From Pseudomonadota bacterium (GTDB taxonomy: Bacteria; Pseudomonadota; Gammaproteobacteria; Xanthomonadales; Xanthomonadaceae), in NCBI GenBank assembly GCA_018242425.1, contig JAFEBX010000009.1, positions 248,001-312,000 of the forward strand: a DNA stretch of 64,000 bases. The letters are read 5' to 3'. How positions within the stretch are numbered: position 1 is the first letter of the stretch; each line of letters begins with the position of its first letter. Below are positions 19,650-27,452 of this stretch, in pieces. Below the pieces are notes generated by a model. That model searched no databases and was not told the origin of the DNA. It saw only the letters and a program-made list of their open reading frames with translations. The translations under genes and the position numbers were made by a program.

Positions 19650-20252
19650 TCAGGCGTGCAGGCGATACGTTCCGTAGATCGCCACTTCGTCCAGCACGTG
19701 GCCGTGCATCGCACGCTGCGCATCGGCCGCGGTGAATGACGCAGGCACGTCGAGCCCGGCCACATCCAGCGCATACAGCCGGAAGAAATAGCGGTGCGTG
19801 CGCAGGTCGTTCGGCGGCGGATACGGGCCGTCGTAGCCGTGGTATTCCCCGCGCATGCCGCCGGTGTCGCCGGCGAACCAGCCGGTGTAGTCGTTCAGGC
19901 CCTGGCGCATCCCCGCCCCATCGCCCAGCGGCTTGCCACCCTTGGTCACCCCGTCGCTGGCACTGCCCGCCGCGATCTCATGCACGTCGGCGGGAATGTC
20001 GACCACCGCCCAATGGACGAAATCGCCACGCGGATGCTCGACCGGAATCTCCACGCCGTCCTTGCCGGCCAGCGAGGCATCGGTCGGTGCATCGGTGTCG
20101 ATGCACAACAGGACGAACGACTTCGTGCCGGCGGGCGCATCGCTCCATGCCAGCTGCGGATTGCGGTTGCCGCCGAATCCATCGGGTGCGCCCAGCGCGA
20201 ATTCGGGCCGGATCGCGCCGCGGTGTTCGAAGCTGTCGCTAGTGATCTTCAT
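19650..20252 (-). CDS. YbhB/YbcL family phosphatidylethanolamine-binding (Raf-kinase-inhibitor-like) protein
   Basis: The 200-residue protein has the PEBP ligand-site motifs: NRNPQLAWSDAPAGTKSFVL, DTDAP, the FVHWAVVDIPA strand, and YDGPYPPPNDLRTHRYFF. It has no signal peptide, so it is cytoplasmic like YbhB. The bacterial role is unclear. It overlaps the upstream alpha/beta-hydrolase gene by four bases (ATGA) and has a GGAG ribosome-binding site. Its stop codon lies four bases from the palindromic element. Confidence 0.92.
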   Translation of the reverse strand: MKITSDSFEHRGAIRPEFALGAPDGFGGNRNPQLAWSDAPAGTKSFVLLCIDTDAPTDASLAGKDGVEIPVEHPRGDFVHWAVVDIPADVHEIAAGSASDGVTKGGKPLGDGAGMRQGLNDYTGWFAGDTGGMRGEYHGYDGPYPPPNDLRTHRYFFRLYALDVAGLDVPASFTAADAQRAMHGHVLDEVAIYGTYRLHA

Positions 20253-21283
20253 GGCGAATCTCCTTCGTCGTCACCGGCAGTCTGCCCCAACCCGCGTTCG
20301 TTGGCGATGATGCGTTCGGCGATCCAGCGTTCGCCATAGCCGCGCATCGCCCAGTTCTCGATGAAGCCGCAGTGGCCGCCATTCGCCGACAATTCCACGC
20401 GCGCGTTTGCCTGCTCCGCCAACCCACCGAAATCGACTAGCGGCACCACCGGATCGTCCGCCGACATCAGCACATCGACCGGCACGCAGCTCGCGCCCAA
20501 GGCGGCGACATCGACGTGGTACGCATCGAAATAGGCATCCAGCGTTCCGTAATCGGTATGCGCCTCGACCATCCATGCCGTCAGCGCGCGCATCGGCAAT
20601 TTCAGGACCGCATCGGCGAAGCCATGGCGCTGCGGGAACAGTTCACGCTTGCGTCGCAACGACTGCCGCCATTCGCGTTCGAAATGACGGATGTAGGGCC
20701 ACCATCCCGCCTCCATCGCGTCCATGGTGCGCGCGGGATCGAGCGGCGGGCACACCGCCAGCGCCTGCACCAGCGGCAATCCGGCCGAGCGCGCATGCAG
20801 CGCGGTGCGCAAGGCGAAATTCCCGCCCAGCGAAAATCCCGCGACCACGAGTCGTGCCGGTTGCCAGCGCACCAGCGCATCCTTCGCGGCATTGAGGACA
20901 TCCTCGATGCGGCCGGAATGGAACATCTCTTCGTTGAGATGGTGCGTGTTGCCGTGGTCGCGGAAATTCAGCCGCAACACCGTGAATCCCGCGTCCAGCA
21001 GCAACGCCGCGCTCAGGCGCATGTAATTGGATTCGATGCTGCCTTCCCAACCATGCAACAACAGCACCAGGGTGTCGGAACGCTGCAGGCGCGGCCGGCT
21101 GTAGATACCTTGCAGGCGCGCGTCCCCTCCCGCTGCCAGCGTCACCTCTTCGTGCACGGCATCGCAGCGCGCAAGTTCGCGGCGGGCGAGTCGACTGCGA
21201 CGAAACCCGCTGCCCAGGAAAGTCTGTAGATGGGGATTGCGCAATCCGCGCGCAGGCCGGAACGGGCTGGCGACCCGGCTCAC
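20249..21283 (-). CDS. YheT-family alpha/beta-fold hydrolase
   Basis: The 344-residue protein matches E. coli YheT: RGLRNPHLQTFLGS at the start, the oxyanion strand LLLHGWEGS, nucleophile elbow AGFSLGGNFAL, catalytic aspartate region MSADDPVVP, and histidine near NGGHCGFIE. It is a putative esterase of unknown natural substrate. The start is GTG and overlaps the stop of the acyltransferase gene (GTGA). With its neighbours it forms a three-gene operon with overlapping ends. Confidence 0.92.
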   Translation of the reverse strand: MSRVASPFRPARGLRNPHLQTFLGSGFRRSRLARRELARCDAVHEEVTLAAGGDARLQGIYSRPRLQRSDTLVLLLHGWEGSIESNYMRLSAALLLDAGFTVLRLNFRDHGNTHHLNEEMFHSGRIEDVLNAAKDALVRWQPARLVVAGFSLGGNFALRTALHARSAGLPLVQALAVCPPLDPARTMDAMEAGWWPYIRHFEREWRQSLRRKRELFPQRHGFADAVLKLPMRALTAWMVEAHTDYGTLDAYFDAYHVDVAALGASCVPVDVLMSADDPVVPLVDFGGLAEQANARVELSANGGHCGFIENWAMRGYGERWIAERIIANERGLGQTAGDDEGDSP

Positions 21284-22050
21284 GACCCGTGCAGCGCGGT
21301 GTCGATGCGTTCGCGTGCCAACTCTGCGATGCGACGGCGCCCATCGGCCTCACCGGGCAGGATGGGCGCCAGGTAGATCACGTCGACCGTGCGCGCCGGT
21401 TCGCCCAGCAGACGCCAGAAGTTCTGCGCGAAGCTCTCGCGCTTGGCGAATGCCACGATGGTCTGGGCGTCGCCGCCGGTGCCGTAGCACAGGGCCACCG
21501 GCTGCACCGCGACATTCGCTTCGACCGACGCGTAGAACAGTCGCGCATGGAACGGCCCGAGCTCGCGGCCATCGCGGGTGCCGCCTTCCGGGAACGCGCC
21601 GACCGAATGGCCTTCGCGCAGGCGCTCGACCATCTGCTGCAACACGTCACCCAGCGATTCCTGGCTACCGCGCTGGTGGAAGATGGTCTGGCCCTTCTTC
21701 GCCATCCAGCCGACCAGCGGCCAACCGGCGATTTCGCGCTTGGCGACGAAACCCATCATCCGCGTGCTGTGGAGGACGACGATGTCGGTCCAGCTGACGT
21801 GGTTGGCGACGAACAGCACCGGATCCGGCAGCTGGGCGCCCCTGGCGCGCACTTCCAGCCCGTAGATGCGCATCAGGGTGCGCGACCACCAGCGCACCGC
21901 GCGGTGGCCAAGGCGAACGCCGCCGATGGTCTTTTCGCCCCACGGCTCCGCCATCAGCAGAATCGTGATGGGCAGATCGACGGCGGCATGCCAGACCAGC
22001 AGGGGGATGCGCCAGATGTAGCGCAGGGCGCGGCGAAGCGGAGAATTCAT
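21280..22050 (-). CDS. Lysophospholipid acyltransferase (PlsC-like)
   Basis: The 256-residue protein has an N-terminal hydrophobic helix (about residues 10-34). The acyltransferase blocks are in order: NHVSWTD (the NHxxxxD catalytic motif, about 84), the GWMAKKGQTIFHQRG segment, and FPEGGTRDG. It probably acylates lysophosphatidic acid or another lysolipid at the inner membrane; the sequence does not separate a PlsC role from an ornithine-lipid (OlsA-type) role. It is first in the plsC-yheT-PEBP operon. An intrinsic terminator lies just upstream and would insulate it. Confidence 0.88.
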   Translation of the reverse strand: MNSPLRRALRYIWRIPLLVWHAAVDLPITILLMAEPWGEKTIGGVRLGHRAVRWWSRTLMRIYGLEVRARGAQLPDPVLFVANHVSWTDIVVLHSTRMMGFVAKREIAGWPLVGWMAKKGQTIFHQRGSQESLGDVLQQMVERLREGHSVGAFPEGGTRDGRELGPFHARLFYASVEANVAVQPVALCYGTGGDAQTIVAFAKRESFAQNFWRLLGEPARTVDVIYLAPILPGEADGRRRIAELARERIDTALHGS

Positions 22051-22070
22051 CCGTATTAGGTTAGCGGGTT

Positions 22071-22106
22071 AGACAACAAAGCGGGCGCGATTGCTCGCGC
22101 CCGCTT
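22071..22106 (-). terminator. Intrinsic terminator upstream of the plsC-like gene
   Basis: A perfect 12-bp stem, AAGCGGGCGCGA / TCGCGCCCGCTT, with a 4-base loop is followed on the minus strand by TGTTGTCT. It lies 29 bases before the start codon of the acyltransferase gene on the same strand. It must therefore end a separate upstream transcript (the candidate small RNA) and not the operon itself. Confidence 0.75.
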
Positions 22107-22217
22107 CGCGACACTCCCTGTCTTTTTGCTCCCTCAGCGGAGCTTCGGCCGGACAAAGCTGCATCCTGCAGCCCCTCCCGAGTCCGGCCGTCGCCCTCAT
22201 GGACAACTCCCCGCTCA
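22078..22217 (-). ncRNA. Candidate GGA-rich small RNA (RsmA/CsrA-binding type)
   Basis: On the minus strand this stretch can fold into successive hairpins and ends in an intrinsic terminator. Six GGA motifs occur in 140 bases. Two sit in hairpin loops close to the CsrA consensus: GCTGCAGGATGCAGC and GACAGGGAGTGTC. An enclosing stem GGCCGGAC/GTCCGGCC surrounds the first. A weak -10-like TATCTA lies at about 22219-22224. A 68-codon open frame also crosses it but resembles no protein. The 5' end is a guess. No GacA-type upstream box is visible. Confidence 0.45.
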
Positions 22218-22295
22218 TGGATAGATAACGGATTCCTGTCTCAAAACCCGACATCGGCTTGCCCGGACGCCCCAAGAAGACGCAGAATCAATGAC

Positions 22296-22847
22296 ATGAC
22301 GCGGTCCGACACCCCAGCCGATGGCTTCCGGGACGGCCCGCTCGCAGGGGGGGGCTCGGGGTGGCCGGACGTCTATGCGGCAGCCTATGAGGACCTGAAG
22401 CGGGCGGCCCGCCTTCAGCTGCGCCGCTCGGCCCGCGCCTTCGACACCACCGCACTGGTCAACGAAACCTTCCTCAAGCTGTCCAGCGAGGGCGCCCTCA
22501 AGCCCGAAGACCGCCGCCAGCTGCTGGCGTTGTCGGCACGCGCGATGCGCCACGTCCTGGTGGACGAGGTGCGCCGGCTCCACGCCGGCAAGCGCAACGG
22601 CGAACAGGTCACCCTGGTGACCCAGATCGGGACACCCGACCCTGCCTTCGGCGTACTGGAAGTGGACGAGATGCTGGCGACCCTGGCCGAGGCCGATCCG
22701 CGCGCCGCCTCGGTGGTGGAACTGCGCTGTTTTGGTGGCTACACCGAAGAGGAAATCGCCGGGCTGCTGGAGATCACCACCCGCACCGTGCAACGCGACT
22801 GGCGCAAGGCACGTGCCTTCCTGGTCGCGCAACTGGTCGGCGAATGA
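22296..22847 (+). CDS. ECF-like RNA polymerase sigma factor (kinase-associated), module 1
   Basis: The 183-residue protein has sigma region 2 (about 25-95) and region 4 (about 125-180; GGYTEEEIAGLLEITTRTVQRDWRKAR). In region 2.2, where usual ECF factors have an acidic DAED-like motif, it reads FDTTALVNETFLKL (Thr51, Thr52). This is typical of the group regulated by a partner Ser/Thr kinase (EcfK/PknS of Xanthomonas citri, EcfP/PpkA2 of Vibrio parahaemolyticus). No anti-sigma gene is adjacent; the stop overlaps the kinase start (ATGA). Codons 18-20 contain a run of eight G residues. Confidence 0.9.
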   Translation: MTRSDTPADGFRDGPLAGGGSGWPDVYAAAYEDLKRAARLQLRRSARAFDTTALVNETFLKLSSEGALKPEDRRQLLALSARAMRHVLVDEVRRLHAGKRNGEQVTLVTQIGTPDPAFGVLEVDEMLATLAEADPRAASVVELRCFGGYTEEEIAGLLEITTRTVQRDWRKARAFLVAQLVGE

Positions 22848-25633
22848 CCACGAATGCCAGCCGCCTGCAACGTGCGCTGGCGCTGTTCGAAGCCGTCGCC
22901 GATCTGCCTGCCGGCGAACGCAAGCACCTGCTGGACGAGGCCTGCGCCGACGACCCCGAGTTGCGCAGGAACGTCGAGGCGATGTTGCTGGCCGACCGTA
23001 CCGCCGACAACCTTCCAACCGAACCTTCTGCCTGGCTGGATGGCTCTTCTCAACCACCCGTCGACGAGAAAGAGGACATTTCGACGCTGCGCTTCGGGCC
23101 ATGGCAGGTCACCGGCGTGCTTGGCCGCGGCGGCATGGGCGCGGTCTATCGCGTCGAACGCGCCGATGGCGCCTATCACCAGAAAGCGGCACTCAAGCGC
23201 ATCCGCATGGGGCTGGATACCGGTGATGCCCAGCAACGCTTCCTGCGCGAGCGCCAGATCCTCGCCACGCTCCGCCACCCCAACATCGCGCGCCTGATCG
23301 ATGGCGGTGTCGCCGGCGAAACACCCTACTTCGCCATGGAACTGGTCGAGGGCGAACGCATCGACCGCTGGTGCGACGCCCGCAAGCTCAACCTGCGCGA
23401 TCGCGTGCAGCTGTTCCTGCAGGTGCTGGATGCGGTGAGCGAGGCACATCGCAACCTGATCGTCCATCGCGACCTCAAGCCATCCAACGTGCTGGTCGAC
23501 GACAACGGCCAGGCACACCTGCTCGATTTCGGCATCGCGCAACTGCTCGAGGAAGACGCCGACGCAACACAGACCCAACATCGCGCCTTCACCCCGGATT
23601 TCGCTTCCCCCGAGCAACTGCGCGCGGAACCGGTCACCACCGCTTCCGACGTCTACCAGCTTGGCGTGATGCTTTACCTGCTGGTCTGCGGCCGCCATCC
23701 GTTCGGAATCGAGGCCGACACCCCCTGGCATCGCAAGATCGCCCTGCTCGATCGCCCCGCGACCCCACCGGCGCGCGCGCTCGACGACATTGGCGCGGCG
23801 GATCGCGGTGGATCACGGAAAGCCCTGTCCAAGCAGATTTCCGGCGACCTCGAAGCCATCCTGCTGCGCGCGATCGCACGCGTACCGAGCGCGCGCTATG
23901 CGTCCGTCGATGCCTTCCGCAGCGACCTGCGTGCATGGCTGGGTGGTTACGGCGTGCAGGCGCGCCTGCCCGGGCGCCGCGAACGCCTGGTGCGGATGAT
24001 CCGTCGCAACCGCCTGCTGTTCGCCGCGGGCACCGCGGTGGTCGCGGCGCTCGCGGTCGGGCTCGGCAGCGCCCTGCTGGAAGCGCGCCGCGCGCATCGC
24101 AGCGAAGCCAATGCCCTCCAGCAACAATCGCTGGCGGAACACAACGCGCGCCAGTCCGCCGCGATCCAGGAAACCTTCGAACGCATGCTGATGCATGCGA
24201 TGGCGGTCGACGGTGGCCGCAAGACCACGGTGCGCGAAATGGCCGATGGCGCGATGCGCAGCATCGACACCAGGTCCGGCCGCGGCGACGCCGCGCGCAT
24301 CTCGCTGCTGCTCGACCTGATCCACGTCTACATCGTCGCCGGCCAGAAGGACGGCGCGCGCGAAATGCTCGAGAAGGTGCGCCCGCAGGCAATGGCGATG
24401 TCCGTGGATCAACCGGTGTTCGCGTTCCGCATCAAGGCACTGGAAGCCGACATGCTGGAGGAGACCGACCCGAACAAGATCCCGGGCTATCGCGACGCCC
24501 GCGCATTCACCGCGAAGTGGATCGGGAAAGCCGACGAATCGTCGTTCGAGAATGTCCGCACCTCGCTCATCAATTACCTGTATTCGCTGGACTGGCGCGG
24601 GATGTCGATCGAGCAAAGCGTGATCGCGCGCGACATCCATGCCATGACCCTGGCGCGCTACGGCGAACAGAACCCGCGCACGGTCCAGATGGCGATGGCC
24701 GATGCCCGCGCCCTGATCGCTATCGGCCACCATCGCGAGGCCGATCGCATGCTGCAGCAGCAGCTGGCACTCGCCTCGAGCCATTTCGGCGCCAGTGGAC
24801 AACTGGCGACCAGCACGCTTTCGATGATCGTCGGCAACGACGCATTGATGGACGGACACTGGCCGCGCGCCGAAGCCGAATCACATGATCTGCTGAAGAA
24901 GTACCAGGATCGCCGCGTCGATGTCCTCGGCGAACGCAAGGTGAAGGCGCGCATGGTGCTGATCCGGCTGCTGCAGCGGCAGCGCCGCGATGCCGAAGCC
25001 AGGGTCGAATTGGCGCACCTGGAGCCGGATCTCGCAGCGGCCATGGGCGAAGATCGCGATTCATTGCGGGTCGACATGCTGATCCTGCAGTCGGAGCAGG
25101 CGTGGCACGAGGATAACCCGGTGAAGTCACTCGAATATGCCGAAGCCGGGTTGGCGATTCCGTGGAAACCGCTCGCGTATGACGATGCCATTTCCCGCGT
25201 CGGCGCCCTGCAGGCTGCGGCGCGCGCGCAAGCGGTATCCGGCCAATGCAAGGCCGCGACCCGCAGAGTCGCCGATGCCTTGCAACTGCGCGCCACCTTC
25301 CCGCAACAGCTGGATTTCACCCACGACTGGGTACAGGCGGCGAATGTGGAGCTCGCCTGCGGGCAAACCGATGCCGCGTTGAAACTCGCGCGCCTTGCCG
25401 CCACCAACCTGTCGCGCCTGCCGGAACCGGATAGCTGGCGGACCGGCACCGTCCAGCTCGCGCTGGCGCGTGCGCACGCCGCCGCCGGGCATCATGCGGA
25501 AAGTGCATTGGCCTACCAGCGCGCGGATGCCGCCTTCGCGCGCGTGGTTCCCGCCACGCATCCGTACCGTGTCGCGATCGCCGGGGAACACAAGGTCACC
25601 GACCTTCCGTTTACCAGCGAAGCGCCGTGGTGA
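22844..25633 (+). CDS. Membrane Ser/Thr protein kinase with TPR-like sensor domain, module 1
   Basis: The 929-residue protein starts with a helical region (1-85). A PknB-type kinase domain follows, with glycine loop GRGGMGAVY at about 91, HRDLKPSN at about 207, DFG at about 227 and FASPEQL in the activation segment. One transmembrane helix (about 390-412) leads to a 510-residue periplasmic part rich in TPR-like helix pairs. All catalytic residues are present. It probably phosphorylates the coupled sigma factor in response to an envelope signal; this is inferred from characterised sigma/kinase pairs. Confidence 0.9.
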   Translation: MTTNASRLQRALALFEAVADLPAGERKHLLDEACADDPELRRNVEAMLLADRTADNLPTEPSAWLDGSSQPPVDEKEDISTLRFGPWQVTGVLGRGGMGAVYRVERADGAYHQKAALKRIRMGLDTGDAQQRFLRERQILATLRHPNIARLIDGGVAGETPYFAMELVEGERIDRWCDARKLNLRDRVQLFLQVLDAVSEAHRNLIVHRDLKPSNVLVDDNGQAHLLDFGIAQLLEEDADATQTQHRAFTPDFASPEQLRAEPVTTASDVYQLGVMLYLLVCGRHPFGIEADTPWHRKIALLDRPATPPARALDDIGAADRGGSRKALSKQISGDLEAILLRAIARVPSARYASVDAFRSDLRAWLGGYGVQARLPGRRERLVRMIRRNRLLFAAGTAVVAALAVGLGSALLEARRAHRSEANALQQQSLAEHNARQSAAIQETFERMLMHAMAVDGGRKTTVREMADGAMRSIDTRSGRGDAARISLLLDLIHVYIVAGQKDGAREMLEKVRPQAMAMSVDQPVFAFRIKALEADMLEETDPNKIPGYRDARAFTAKWIGKADESSFENVRTSLINYLYSLDWRGMSIEQSVIARDIHAMTLARYGEQNPRTVQMAMADARALIAIGHHREADRMLQQQLALASSHFGASGQLATSTLSMIVGNDALMDGHWPRAEAESHDLLKKYQDRRVDVLGERKVKARMVLIRLLQRQRRDAEARVELAHLEPDLAAAMGEDRDSLRVDMLILQSEQAWHEDNPVKSLEYAEAGLAIPWKPLAYDDAISRVGALQAAARAQAVSGQCKAATRRVADALQLRATFPQQLDFTHDWVQAANVELACGQTDAALKLARLAATNLSRLPEPDSWRTGTVQLALARAHAAAGHHAESALAYQRADAAFARVVPATHPYRVAIAGEHKVTDLPFTSEAPW

Positions 25634-25657
25634 TGGCGGCAAGGCGCGATGATCGCC

Positions 25658-25924
25658 CTAATCGCCGTGGCAACGACTGCATTGCGGATTGTCGTCGCTC
25701 GCCAGCGACTGCATTTTCGAAGCAGTCTTGCCGCCATGCAGGACCAGAATCGCCTGCTTGAGCAATGAGCGGCCCTGGTTGCCGGTGGCATCCGCGCCTG
25801 CCTTTGCTGGTGCCGGCACTTCGGATTTCCGCGCCACCTCCTTGGTATCCGTGGCTGCGTCGGCCAGCGAACCGACACTCATCATCCCCAAAACCATCGC
25901 GCAGAGCAGTGAACGCTTGAACAT
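25658..25924 (-). CDS. Small exported protein ending in a CxxCH heme-type motif
   Basis: The 88-residue product has a signal peptide cut near residue 23, an Ala/Lys/Pro-rich linker, a short helix (GRSLLKQAILVLHGG), and ends in QCSRCHGD. CxxCH is the covalent heme c attachment motif, but here it lies six residues from the C-terminus with no following axial methionine region. A GAGGGAG ribosome-binding site supports the start. It may be a minimal heme- or metal-binding peptide, or a truncated cytochrome. I recognise no family. Confidence 0.65.
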   Translation of the reverse strand: MFKRSLLCAMVLGMMSVGSLADAATDTKEVARKSEVPAPAKAGADATGNQGRSLLKQAILVLHGGKTASKMQSLASDDNPQCSRCHGD

Positions 25925-26002
25925 GGCGGTGACTCCCTCGAGGTTGGTCGAACGCTACACCATCGTGGGAACCCCGTAACCTGACAAACGTGACAGTCGG
26001 TG

Positions 26003-26572
26003 TCAGCGCGGCCGCTCGAACACCTGGAATGCCAAGTCTCGGCCCCATGCGTACCACGACAACAGCGATATGCCATTGATGATGAAGACCTGGCCGCCGG
26101 TATAGGTGTCGTTTGCAGGGCCCGGCAGGAACGAGCACTCGCCACCAATCGCTTCAATGGTGAAAGCGTAATTTCCCGCCTGCAGCAGGCGTGGCTGCTC
26201 GAACTCCACCATGCGCATGCTCATCGTGCCGTTGCTCGTCATCCATGAATTCATTGCGTAGCCGGGAACGTCCTGGGTTGCGACCACGGTGCCTGACGGC
26301 ATGCCGGTACGCAGGGTGGTCTGGAGCGTCACCCGCACGGCTTGGGCAGTCGAGCAATAGATCGGCAACATGATGTGGGTGACCATGCCCGTTCGCGGCA
26401 ACTGGAAGGTCTGCGCGAACTTGAAATTGGCGTTGCCATGCTGGCCCAGGGCATAGCCGCTGTTGTTGGGTTCGAACATGACCTGCTCGGCGGCGATCTG
26501 CGGCGGGACGGTCTGCGCCATGGCGGGGCCGGCAACGCCGGAAAACAACAGGAAAACAAGCTTCTTGTGCAT
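26003..26572 (-). CDS. Exported protein of unknown function
   Basis: The 189-residue product has a clear signal peptide (cut after AMA-Q, about residue 20) and an all-beta mature domain (FAQTFQLPRTGMVTHIMLPI, AGNYAFTIEAIGG). The pattern resembles a jelly-roll or carbohydrate-binding-like fold, but no family is recognised. Two cysteines (CST, ECSF) could form a disulfide. It belongs to the run of eight to nine exported-protein genes on this strand. Confidence 0.75.
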   Translation of the reverse strand: MHKKLVFLLFSGVAGPAMAQTVPPQIAAEQVMFEPNNSGYALGQHGNANFKFAQTFQLPRTGMVTHIMLPIYCSTAQAVRVTLQTTLRTGMPSGTVVATQDVPGYAMNSWMTSNGTMSMRMVEFEQPRLLQAGNYAFTIEAIGGECSFLPGPANDTYTGGQVFIINGISLLSWYAWGRDLAFQVFERPR

Positions 26573-26604
26573 GGAAGATTCTCCGCAAGCCGGATTGAAA
26601 GGAA

Positions 26605-27444
26605 TTACTTCGCGACCGCCAGCCCATCGGGCGTGAAACGGTATTTGCGGACATCCAGGTTCAGCAGCTTCAGGCTCGCCTCGGCGGATGCTCGCTTCAG
26701 TTGTGCCATCGTGTTCGCGTCGGCATTGCGCGCCGAAAGCGCGAACAGCATGCCCAGTGACAACAGGGCTTCGTAGAACTGCTGCTTCTCGCTGTCACTG
26801 ACCGACGCCAGCTTCGGGCCCAGGGATTCCCTGAGCGCACGAGTCAAGGCATCGGCGCCATTTGAATTGATCTCGCCGCGCGGGTCCTGCATCCGGATCG
26901 CGATCGACGCGAAGAACGACATCGCCGATGCCAGGTCGTATTCGGAACCTTTCGCGCGCTGCGCCGCCTCGAACTCGTCCATGGCCCCGCCGATCACCTT
27001 GGTGAGCGCGGCCTGTTCCGATTTGTCCTGGCTGATTCCCGCAACGATCACCGGCAACGTGGTGCGCCCGCCCGTGGGCCGGAAGGTGATCGGCGGAGGC
27101 ATCTGGCGCACGGATGCAACCGGGGGATTGCCCTGCCTTGCAGGCGTCCGTGGCGCATTGGCCGCCGAACCCGACGCGCTGCACGACTTCCTGGACAGCG
27201 CCTGCATCAGTTCGGCTTCCGTGGCCATCGCGTTCATCTGCGCGTCGCTGCAGCCGTACTTCCTCAGGCTCGACTTCAACATCATGCGCCTGCTCGTCAT
27301 GCCATTGATGTTGTTCCACATCTGCACGTTGGAAAGCGCGCTGACAGGATTGTTCCACGTCGAACCCATGGCGCCCCCGTACTGCGCGCGGGACACCGGG
27401 CTGGCGAGCAGCAGCAACAGGAATACGGGCAACATCGTTTTCAT
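26605..27444 (-). CDS. Exported helical protein, paralogue of the 28758-29498 product
   Basis: The 279-residue product has a signal peptide (about 1-20), a low-complexity Ser/Ala/Pro linker (about 85-125) and a helical C-terminal domain. The domain shares RAKGSEYDLASAMSFF with RGKGWDHTIAGAMTFF of the gene at 28758-29498, and both end in a KLLN helix. I do not recognise a named family with confidence. The ATG at 27444 has GAGGA seven bases upstream; an ATG at 27456 overlapping the previous stop is possible. Confidence 0.75.
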   Translation of the reverse strand: MKTMLPVFLLLLLASPVSRAQYGGAMGSTWNNPVSALSNVQMWNNINGMTSRRMMLKSSLRKYGCSDAQMNAMATEAELMQALSRKSCSASGSAANAPRTPARQGNPPVASVRQMPPPITFRPTGGRTTLPVIVAGISQDKSEQAALTKVIGGAMDEFEAAQRAKGSEYDLASAMSFFASIAIRMQDPRGEINSNGADALTRALRESLGPKLASVSDSEKQQFYEALLSLGMLFALSARNADANTMAQLKRASAEASLKLLNLDVRKYRFTPDGLAVAK

Positions 27445-27452
27445 GTCATTCC

